Source: Nitromaritima sp964584125
GTDB lineage: Bacteria; Nitrospinota; Nitrospinia; Nitrospinales; VA-1
DNA: 29,575 nt
NCBI GenBank assembly: GCA_964584125.1
Contig: CAZOYP010000025.1
Coordinates: 1 to 29,575, forward strand
Direction of reading: 5' to 3'
Made by a program: the position numbers and the translations under genes
The notes under the pieces: generated by a model
Told to the model about the DNA's origin: nothing
The model's database searches: none
What the model saw: only the letters and a program-made list of their open reading frames with translations
Part shown: positions 23,945 through 29,575 of the stretch, one piece after another
Position numbering within the stretch: the first letter of the stretch is position 1
Layout of the letters: every line of letters begins with the position of its first letter

Positions 23945-24855
23945 ACTCTCACCCTCGGGTCAAGCCACATATATATGATATCTACTAAAATATTGGCAAA
24001 AACAATAAGCACCGCATATACCAAAGTTACTCCCATAATAAGCGGGTAATCTCGATTCGTAACAGCAGTAATAAAAAAACTCCCCATACCAGGAATCGAG
24101 AAAATAAATTCAATTACAAAAGAGCCTGTTACTAATCCAGCAGTCAAAGGACCTAGTACTGAAATAATAGGGAAGATTGAATTTTTTAGTGTATGTTTAA
24201 GAAGAACTATCGTCTCCGTAAGCCCTTTCGCACGAGCTGTTCGAATATAATCTGAAGCCAATACCTCCAATGCGGCAGAGCGGGTTAACCGAGCGATATA
24301 CCCACTAAAAGGGGCACCTAAAGCTATGGCAGGTAAAATCATATAGCGCGGCCCTTCCCACAATGCTGGGGGCAACCATTGCAGTTTATGAGACATTACC
24401 CATACAAGTACTGTACCCAAAATAAAGTTGGGCACAGAAATCCCCAATGTCGCATAAAACATGCAAGCTCGATCGACAATAGAATTCTGGCGATATGCTG
24501 ACCAGATACCCATAGGGATACCCACCCCCACAACAACAAACATAGCCAACATCCCTAGGGTTATCGATACCGGAAGCGTATCAAATATAATGTCAGCAAC
24601 GTCTCTACCAATATACTTATAGGAAGGACCCATATCACCATGAGCCAACTGTTTTAAATAAAGTAAATATTGGGTAGTAACTGGTTGATCAAGATGATAC
24701 TTAGCCTGAATGTTGACTAAAATTTCTGGAGGGAGTTTCTTTTCTTGGTCAAATGGTCCACCCGGAACCACACGCATTATAACGAAGGTAATCGTGGAAA
24801 CTACAAACAAAACTGGAATGCCGTGCAATAATCGTTTAAAAAAAAGTTTCAACAT
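23941..24855 (-). CDS. oppB: ABC peptide/nickel-type transporter permease, OppB/DppB family
   Basis: Partner of the downstream permease; together they form the membrane channel of the importer. The 304-residue length is normal. The features are an N-terminal helix followed by VVPGGPFD, the YHLDQPVTTQYLLYL segment, and the EAA loop (SDYIRTARAKGLTETIVLLK). The end PGMGSFFITAVTNRDYPLIM is highly typical of OppB/DppB. It overlaps oppC by four bases. The upstream gap of 116 bases holds the 17-bp triple repeat and a short AT-rich leader. The ATPases and binding protein must be encoded elsewhere if the system is functional. Confidence 0.9.
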   Translation of the reverse strand: MLKLFFKRLLHGIPVLFVVSTITFVIMRVVPGGPFDQEKKLPPEILVNIQAKYHLDQPVTTQYLLYLKQLAHGDMGPSYKYIGRDVADIIFDTLPVSITLGMLAMFVVVGVGIPMGIWSAYRQNSIVDRACMFYATLGISVPNFILGTVLVWVMSHKLQWLPPALWEGPRYMILPAIALGAPFSGYIARLTRSAALEVLASDYIRTARAKGLTETIVLLKHTLKNSIFPIISVLGPLTAGLVTGSFVIEFIFSIPGMGSFFITAVTNRDYPLIMGVTLVYAVLIVFANILVDIIYMWLDPRVRV

Positions 24856-24919
24856 TCTATTTTTTATGGAAATATATATCGATCTTTAACACTTAATAAG
24901 CTTTTAAAAAACTAACCAT

Positions 24920-24970
24920 GCTTGTACCTTCTCAACGCTTGTACCTTCTCAACGCTTGTACCTTCTCAAC
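24920..24970. repeat. Three perfect tandem copies of a 17-bp unit
   Basis: GCTTGTACCTTCTCAAC occurs three times head to tail with no mismatch (24920-24936, 24937-24953, 24954-24970). It ends one base before the stop codon of the HEAT-repeat gene and lies about 65 bases upstream of oppB. Perfect identity suggests recent expansion. No open frame runs through it in a meaningful way. Confidence 0.97.
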
Positions 24971-24971
24971 A

Positions 24972-26111
24972 TCACTTATTCATAAGTTTTATGATGTTGC
25001 CTGCCGCATATGTGCGCACTACTTCCTGAGAATCTTCTAGTTTGCTCAATAATAAAGGAAATGCACTAGCTCCACCCATCATACCGACAGCTCTTGTAGC
25101 CGAAGTTCGAACCCGAATATTTGAATCCATAAGAGCAATTGAAAGTAAGTGTTCTCGATTTGGAACCTCTAACTCCCCTAATACTCTTGCAGTTGTACTG
25201 CGAATTCCATAATCTGAATTTTTGATCATAGCTGAAAATACTTCGTGGCAGTAACCGCTTTTTTTTCGAGCTAGGGCCACTGCAGCCGACAAACGTACCA
25301 TTGCATCTTCGTCGGAACAAAGAGAACGAAGCACTTCAAGCCCCAAAGTTCCTCTCAATTCACCAATAATAAGCGCTGACTGATATCTCAATGAAGGATT
25401 AGCATGTCCTGTTAAGCTCAATAAGTGGGGCAATATACCCTTATCTACTTTTTTTCCAATTGCTTTTAAACTGTAGAATATAATCTCATCTTCACTCCCT
25501 TCTAATAGGCCCTCTAGATAAGGGATAACTTTCTCATCATCTAACTTACCAAGGTAACCTATAGCCTGATAACGATCTATAGAACTCCCCCCCTTGAGCC
25601 CATCTAAAAGAATACCCAATTGGCTCTCATCTCCTAATTTGAATAACGCTCCTGCAGCAGCATAACGCACTGTTCGGTCTGGTGATTTAAGGTGAGGTTG
25701 AATGATATCCTCTAAGGATCCATCACCCAACTCCCCAAGTATTTGAATAGCGGAGCCACGAACCCACACATTGAGATCTTGTGTCATTTGAATAGACATA
25801 GCCCGGGCTTCAATCAAAGAAATTTTTTTTATTCCCTGTAAGGCAAATAATCGCGTTGTGTGATACGAATCTGTTGCAGCTTTTTTTAGGAAAGGAATTA
25901 GTTCAGAGTCTTCTGATTCGCCTGCAGCACGCGCGGCAGCACTCCTTATAAAAGCATTTTCACTTTTTAAAGATTTTTCTAAAACTTTTATGGAAAACAA
26001 ACGGACACGATCCATCGCCCCCTGAGGTTTTTCATTTGCCAGCAACGCATTTTCTGAAAATGAAAAAAATACTGCCATACTGAAAAATACAAAAACTAAT
26101 TTCTTTAACAT
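24972..26111 (-). CDS. Secreted HEAT-repeat protein
   Basis: A 379-residue protein with a Sec signal peptide (MLKKLVFVFFSMAVFFSF..., cleavage likely after ALLA near residue 26). The mature part consists of about ten HEAT/PBS-lyase-like units of roughly 31 residues, each with an aliphatic helix pair and the sequence type VRxxAAxALGxLGD (for example VRYAAAGALFKLGDESQLG, IRSTTARVLGELEVP, VRTSATRAVGMMGGASAFP). Such solenoids mediate protein-protein binding; no catalytic motif is present. It would act in the periplasm. It begins 18 bases after the glycosyltransferase gene, so they are likely co-transcribed. There is no obvious link to that function. Confidence 0.88.
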   Translation of the reverse strand: MLKKLVFVFFSMAVFFSFSENALLANEKPQGAMDRVRLFSIKVLEKSLKSENAFIRSAAARAAGESEDSELIPFLKKAATDSYHTTRLFALQGIKKISLIEARAMSIQMTQDLNVWVRGSAIQILGELGDGSLEDIIQPHLKSPDRTVRYAAAGALFKLGDESQLGILLDGLKGGSSIDRYQAIGYLGKLDDEKVIPYLEGLLEGSEDEIIFYSLKAIGKKVDKGILPHLLSLTGHANPSLRYQSALIIGELRGTLGLEVLRSLCSDEDAMVRLSAAVALARKKSGYCHEVFSAMIKNSDYGIRSTTARVLGELEVPNREHLLSIALMDSNIRVRTSATRAVGMMGGASAFPLLLSKLEDSQEVVRTYAAGNIIKLMNK

Positions 26112-26129
26112 AGTCTACTTTATAAATTT

Positions 26130-26960
26130 CTAACCATATTGATTGATGAGCTCTTGATAAAAAAACTCTTCTTTCTTATGACCACGCTTTGCAAATCCCT
26201 TAACCAAAACAGCGCATTTTTTGACTAATGCTGAACGAGTCAGTTGCAATTTCTCGTTATCTAATGAGGTCTGGTCTAGCAACTTTTTTAATGCGGAAAC
26301 ACGAAATCTATCCATTCCCCAATACTTTCGCGATAACTGATCTGCATGACCACCACGCTTAATAATAAGTGGTTCTTCTATAAAGTGAAATGCATATTCA
26401 ACCGCAACCCTTAACCACAAATCATAATCCTCGCAAGCTGGAAGGGACTCATCAAAGTTTCCAACTTCATCAAATAATCCTTTACGTAGCATAACCGAAG
26501 AAGGGCTAACTATACAAAGGGCTAAACAATGACGAAAAATATCTCCGGTATATTTACGATGCTTATTCATTGGGTTTACCCGAACTCCATTGCGAATCCA
26601 TATTTCATTTGTGTAGCAAACCTGACTATCTATATTGTTTTTCATCCAATGCAATTGAACCTCTAATTTTCTCTCATCCCACAAATCATCAGAATCAAGA
26701 AAGCAGATAAACTCCCCTTTTGCATAGTCGAGGCCTAAGTTACGAGCCTTCGAAACACCACAGTTTTTCTCCATAGCAAAATATTGTGCGCTGGGAAAGG
26801 ATTGCATTACTTGTGATGTGTTATCAATAGATCCATCGTCAACTACTATAAGCTCAAAATCTTTAAAGCTCTGATTTACAACCGAGCGTAAGGTTTCACC
26901 CAACCAACTAGCACGATTGTATGTTGGGACAATAACTGAAACTTTGGGTAATCTGGTCAT
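26130..26960 (-). CDS. Family 2 glycosyltransferase
   Basis: A 276-residue GT-A fold enzyme that would transfer a sugar from a nucleotide-sugar to a surface polysaccharide or glycolipid. Motifs: KVSVIVPTYNRASWLGETL at the N-terminus, ELIVVDDGSIDNT for nucleotide binding, GVSKARNLGLDYAKGEF, the metal-binding FLDSDDLWDERKL near residue 90, and ACEDYDLWLR (ED catalytic region). There is no membrane helix, so it is cytosolic or peripheral. It is divergent from ispB and upstream of the secreted HEAT gene. Donor and acceptor cannot be told from sequence. Confidence 0.92.
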   Translation of the reverse strand: MTRLPKVSVIVPTYNRASWLGETLRSVVNQSFKDFELIVVDDGSIDNTSQVMQSFPSAQYFAMEKNCGVSKARNLGLDYAKGEFICFLDSDDLWDERKLEVQLHWMKNNIDSQVCYTNEIWIRNGVRVNPMNKHRKYTGDIFRHCLALCIVSPSSVMLRKGLFDEVGNFDESLPACEDYDLWLRVAVEYAFHFIEEPLIIKRGGHADQLSRKYWGMDRFRVSALKKLLDQTSLDNEKLQLTRSALVKKCAVLVKGFAKRGHKKEEFFYQELINQYG

Positions 26961-27081
26961 AATTACAATAATTTTGGTCTCTTAAAAATACTCAATCCAT
27001 ATAAGGATACAAAGAAGGCTTAATACTTCAATCATATAGATTACCCCTAAGAATTGAGTACTAAAATCAGCAAGTATTGCC

Positions 27082-27110
27082 TTGACAAAACAACTTATTT
27101 CCAATAAAAA
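27082..27110 (+). promoter_or_regulatory. Sigma-70-type promoter for the polyprenyl synthase gene
   Basis: A perfect TTGACA (27082-27087), a 17-base spacer and TAAAAA (27105-27110). Transcription would start near 27117, about 96 bases before the ATG at 27213. Confidence 0.5.
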
Positions 27111-27212
27111 TGTACCTTCCCCAAGTTGAAAAGGTGAGGAAAAACAATCAGCTATGGGAGATTTCACCAATTTTCCTTGACTGTTTGGCCATTCTTAGGT
27201 TTAAATTTTCTT

Positions 27213-28205
27213 ATGGATTTTAACGACGTTACAAGTATTTTTAAAGAAGATCTTTCGCGGGTAGAGCGTTCCATTCAGGAAAACTATCAATCTGACGTTC
27301 CGTTAATACCTGGAATAGGAGACTATTTACTTAAGCAGGGTGGAAAACGCATAAGACCTCTCCTACTTATGGTTGGAACCAAACTTTGTGGACGTGATAT
27401 AGATGAAAGAGTTATTCGTCATGGTTGCGTAGTTGAGTATATCCATTCGGCAACCCTTCTCCATGACGACGTAGTTGACGAGACCACTGTTAGGCGAGGA
27501 CGACAAACGGTAAATGCAAAATGGGGAAGCGACGCCAGCATACTTGTCGGTGACTTCCTTATATCTCGATCTATTCTAATGTTGGCATCTGATTGCGACT
27601 CACGAATAATTAATTCCGTTTCAGAAGCGACCAAGTTTCTAGTAGAGGGCGGAATCATGGAATACAGTCAAGCCCGAAAGTTATCTGTAACCAGATCACA
27701 TTGTTTAGATGTTATTTTCCGGAAAACAGCATCCATGATGTCTTTGTGTTGCGAATTAGCAGCGTTACTTTCCGAAGCAAATACAGAACAAGAAAAAGCG
27801 CTGATTGACTTCGGTACACAGTTCGGTATGGCTTTTCAACTTATGGATGATGCTATGGATTATAATAGCGAAGAAGATTCTTTAGGGAAACCACCCGGAA
27901 ATGATTTCCAAGAAGGACATGTAACCTTACCTCTACTTCATTTATATGAAAACTCTGAAGATTCTCTTAAAAAGGAGATTGAAGGTTTCATTGAAAATGA
28001 AAACCTTACACAAGAAGACTTTGATTATGTTCTAGAACGAATGCGTAAAGCCAAGTCCGTCGAATACACTTTAGACCTTGCACGTAATTATATAGAACTG
28101 GCCAAATCATCCATTAGAGCAATTTCCTTCCCTCAACCTGAATACATCAAATCGTTTGATGCAATCGCAGACTATATTTATGAACGTGCGGTAATTCGAT
28201 CCTGA
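27213..28205 (+). CDS. ispB: Polyprenyl diphosphate synthase
   Basis: Extends allylic diphosphates with isopentenyl diphosphate to give the long-chain precursor of quinone side chains. The 330-residue chain carries both aspartate-rich Mg-binding motifs, D85-D-V-V-D89 (in TLLHDDVVDE) and D212-D-A-M-D216 (in FQLMDDAMDY), plus GGKRIRPLL for diphosphate binding and VGDFLISRS. Length and motif context fit octaprenyl-type IspB better than short-chain IspA, but product length cannot be read with certainty. The frame is open from TTG 27177, but ATG 27213 gives the normal family start. No menaquinone or ubiquinone genes are adjacent. Confidence 0.9.
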   Translation: MDFNDVTSIFKEDLSRVERSIQENYQSDVPLIPGIGDYLLKQGGKRIRPLLLMVGTKLCGRDIDERVIRHGCVVEYIHSATLLHDDVVDETTVRRGRQTVNAKWGSDASILVGDFLISRSILMLASDCDSRIINSVSEATKFLVEGGIMEYSQARKLSVTRSHCLDVIFRKTASMMSLCCELAALLSEANTEQEKALIDFGTQFGMAFQLMDDAMDYNSEEDSLGKPPGNDFQEGHVTLPLLHLYENSEDSLKKEIEGFIENENLTQEDFDYVLERMRKAKSVEYTLDLARNYIELAKSSIRAISFPQPEYIKSFDAIADYIYERAVIRS

Positions 28206-28255
28206 TTTAGCATCAAATTGCTCTCTCTTGCGCTCTTGCAGCGAAAGAGGCATTC

Positions 28256-28291
28256 ATTGTAATCTACTCACCAATTGTAATCTACTCACCA
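28256..28291. repeat. Two perfect tandem copies of an 18-bp unit
   Basis: ATTGTAATCTACTCACCA occurs twice without mismatch (28256-28273, 28274-28291). It directly precedes the ribosome binding site of the AMMECR1 gene. It is a recent duplication that could alter leader length or structure. Confidence 0.97.
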
Positions 28292-28306
28292 GTGGGAGGA
28301 TTATTT

Positions 28307-28825
28307 GTGGGCTCTCATCCTTATGTCAAACTTGCCATCGAAGCCGTTAGCTATTACCTTTTAAAAAAGGAGTTACTACCATGTCCCTCGCCCCTCTCTT
28401 CAGCTATGGAACACCGATCTGGTGTTTTTGTATCGATTAAAACAAAAAAAAACAAAATCTTACGTGGATGTATCGGTACTATTGAACCGAGTCAGGGTAA
28501 TCTAGCAAAGGAAATAATCAAAAATGCTGTTAGCGCTGCAACGCGTGACCCAAGATTTGACTCCATAAAAATTGAAGAGTTAAACAAACTTTCGTTCTCA
28601 GTTGATACACTTACTCCTCTTGAACCAATTGATACTCCAGAAAAATTAGACCCAAAGCGGTATGGCCTATCCATAAAGGATAATGGTAAACAGGGAATCC
28701 TTTTACCTGATCTGGAAGGCATCGACACGCCAGAAAAACAAATCGATATCTGCCTAAAAAAAGCAACTATCTCTAAAAACTCTCAATATCAAATGTATAG
28801 GTTTGAAGTTAAAAGGTACCGCTGA
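28307..28825 (+). CDS. AMMECR1 domain protein
   Basis: A 172-residue protein that consists of one AMMECR1 domain: the signature RGCIGTIEPSQGNLAKEI (near residue 48), the NAVSAATRDPRFDSI block and the closing KQGILLPDLEGIDTPEKQ region. The family is widespread in bacteria, archaea and eukaryotes, often next to the MEMO1 and radical-SAM AmmeMemoRadiSam genes; its biochemical role is poorly defined. Neither partner is visible here. The frame is open from GTG 28292, but GGAGG (28295-28300) lies seven bases before GTG 28307, so that start is chosen. It follows ispB by about 100 bases. Confidence 0.9.
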   Translation: MGSHPYVKLAIEAVSYYLLKKELLPCPSPLSSAMEHRSGVFVSIKTKKNKILRGCIGTIEPSQGNLAKEIIKNAVSAATRDPRFDSIKIEELNKLSFSVDTLTPLEPIDTPEKLDPKRYGLSIKDNGKQGILLPDLEGIDTPEKQIDICLKKATISKNSQYQMYRFEVKRYR

Positions 28826-28836
28826 GCAGAGAGCCC

Positions 28837-28864
28837 AAAAAAACCCCAATCCTATTAGACTGGG
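28837..28864 (-). terminator. Rho-independent terminator of the ATP-citrate lyase gene
   Basis: On the minus strand CCCAGTCT and GGATTGGG form a stem of about eight pairs (including G-U pairs) with loop AATA, followed by G and seven T. It lies about 28 bases beyond the stop codon of the gene at 28893. There is no T-run on the plus strand, so it does not serve the AMMECR1 gene. Confidence 0.75.
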
Positions 28865-28892
28865 AAGGGGCTAGAGCTATGTCAAGATAAAA

Positions 28893-29575
28893 TCAACCTA
28901 CGTAGGAGCACTTACTTGCCGGAGTACGAGTATCCATATTTTTACCACGAAAAGTATGGTCGTCAATTTCTGCTGCACAACCAATCATGCGACCAAACAA
29001 AAATGTCGCAAAGCTTGAAGTTTCTATATCAGCTTCTGCCATGTTACCAGCTTTGTATTCACCCCAAACCATTTTGAGTAAAATAACAGCAATAACCGCG
29101 TCAATATTGACACAATAAACGTTCTTGCTAACCTTAGCTTTAAACATCGAGTTTACAATCGAATGGTAATAATCCAAAAAAACATTATTAATACCTTTTT
29201 CCTCAAAAAGTTTACGAACAAACTCTTCCCGTGGGTCAAAGTTAATATCTTTTCCCTTAAAGATAGGATGATTAATGCAGGGAACCTTAGCATACTCTAA
29301 ATTACCAATAGTCTTTTGCTCAGCTTTATAAGCCTTATATTTGTTAGAATACTCCAGAGCCATGGCATCAAGATCGAGCCCATGATTCTTGTCATCTGCC
29401 GCTTTAAGGCTTGTACCCTTGAATTGTTCGATAAGAAATGCTGCAGCTTCATAACCATTACCACCATGCGCAAATCCGGTGTGCGTGAGGAATCCGATAA
29501 ATGCCTTATTTACCTGCACGCGATCTGGCATCTCGGGTCCATCTGCACTTACAGCTCCCTTTGACCCCTGAGCAG
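28893..29575 (-). CDS. aclA: ATP-citrate lyase, citryl-CoA lyase (citrate-synthase-like) domain, C-terminal part
   Basis: The frame runs without a stop to the window edge, so this is the C-terminal 226 residues of a longer protein; the Met at 29531 is internal (upstream reads GSKGAVSADGPE). The fragment matches the citrate-synthase-like end of ATP-citrate lyase: GFAHGGNGYEAA, then CINHPIFKGKD with a histidine at the place of the GHRV His, NVYCVNIDAVIAVIL (the NVDGLIG block) and FLFGRMIGCAAEIDD (the GRSMGFIGH block). The domain cleaves citryl-CoA to acetyl-CoA and oxaloacetate in the reductive TCA cycle. A free-standing citryl-CoA lyase is the alternative. The intact gene cannot be seen. An intrinsic terminator follows. 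Confidence 0.75.
   Translation of the reverse strand, partial: AQGSKGAVSADGPEMPDRVQVNKAFIGFLTHTGFAHGGNGYEAAAFLIEQFKGTSLKAADDKNHGLDLDAMALEYSNKYKAYKAEQKTIGNLEYAKVPCINHPIFKGKDINFDPREEFVRKLFEEKGINNVFLDYYHSIVNSMFKAKVSKNVYCVNIDAVIAVILLKMVWGEYKAGNMAEADIETSSFATFLFGRMIGCAAEIDDHTFRGKNMDTRTPASKCSYVG

Noticed and set aside
25081..25110. GTTCGAACCC-like bases resembling a tRNA T-arm
   Set aside because: Lies inside the HEAT-repeat gene and no acceptor or anticodon arms can be built around it.
26982..27170. 62-codon minus-strand frame with a hydrophobic end
   Set aside because: Begins with TTG, has no ribosome binding site and covers the promoter region of ispB; likely chance.

Overview
This 29.6 kb window is ordinary-looking bacterial chromosome: AT-rich, gene-dense, with short intergenic gaps. 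I see no phage, insertion sequence, tRNA, rRNA or CRISPR array. The best taxonomic guess is a low-GC marine Nitrospinota (Nitrospina-like nitrite oxidiser) or a close relative. The clues are the C-terminal part of a citryl-CoA-cleaving ATP-citrate lyase subunit at the right edge (reductive TCA cycle), a Gram-negative envelope gene set, and many secreted or repeat proteins of unknown role. This assignment is inference, not something the sequence proves.

Layout. At 1-190 lies the start of a small secreted protein (minus strand, cut by the window edge). At 314-3785 a plus-strand operon has its own promoter and a perfect palindrome in its leader; it encodes a leucine-rich-repeat protein, a DUF5069 protein and a full-length class A penicillin-binding protein (PBP1A). 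It converges on argG plus an LpoA-like TPR/periplasmic-binding protein (3875-7108, minus). Next come the sugar-phosphate pair pgi-tal (7278-9831) and a second envelope operon (9976-14400) of a membrane-anchored unknown, a second class A PBP and a SPOR-domain membrane protein. An XRE-type regulator and hemB follow (14523-16035).

The part with most unexplained structure is 16.2-19.3 kb. It holds a small gene behind a near-perfect sigma-54 promoter, and a three-gene radical-SAM operon (110-aa TPR-like protein, radical SAM enzyme, 61-aa protein) behind a sigma-70 promoter whose -10 region sits inside a perfect 9-bp inverted repeat. It also holds a 450-bp gene-poor stretch with a G10 tract, a plausible H-type pseudoknot and an 11-codon ORF with an ideal ribosome binding site. 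A 41-codon lipoprotein gene with its own terminator completes it.

From 19.5 kb on: birA, a DnaJ-like co-chaperone with only half of the usual zinc finger, a small membrane protein, a DUF1566 protein with a partner gene and a good promoter, an oppB/oppC permease pair without its ATPases, a secreted HEAT-repeat protein, a family 2 glycosyltransferase, a polyprenyl diphosphate synthase, an AMMECR1 protein, and the ATP-citrate lyase fragment. Perfect short tandem repeats occur at two intergenic sites and inside one gene.

Functional themes are peptidoglycan synthesis (two class A PBPs, an LpoA-like protein, a SPOR protein, a polyprenyl carrier synthase) and core metabolism (arginine, haem, biotin attachment, hexose phosphates, rTCA). 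Several start codons were moved from the longest ORF to the codon that has a ribosome binding site or family support; these cases are stated in the entries.
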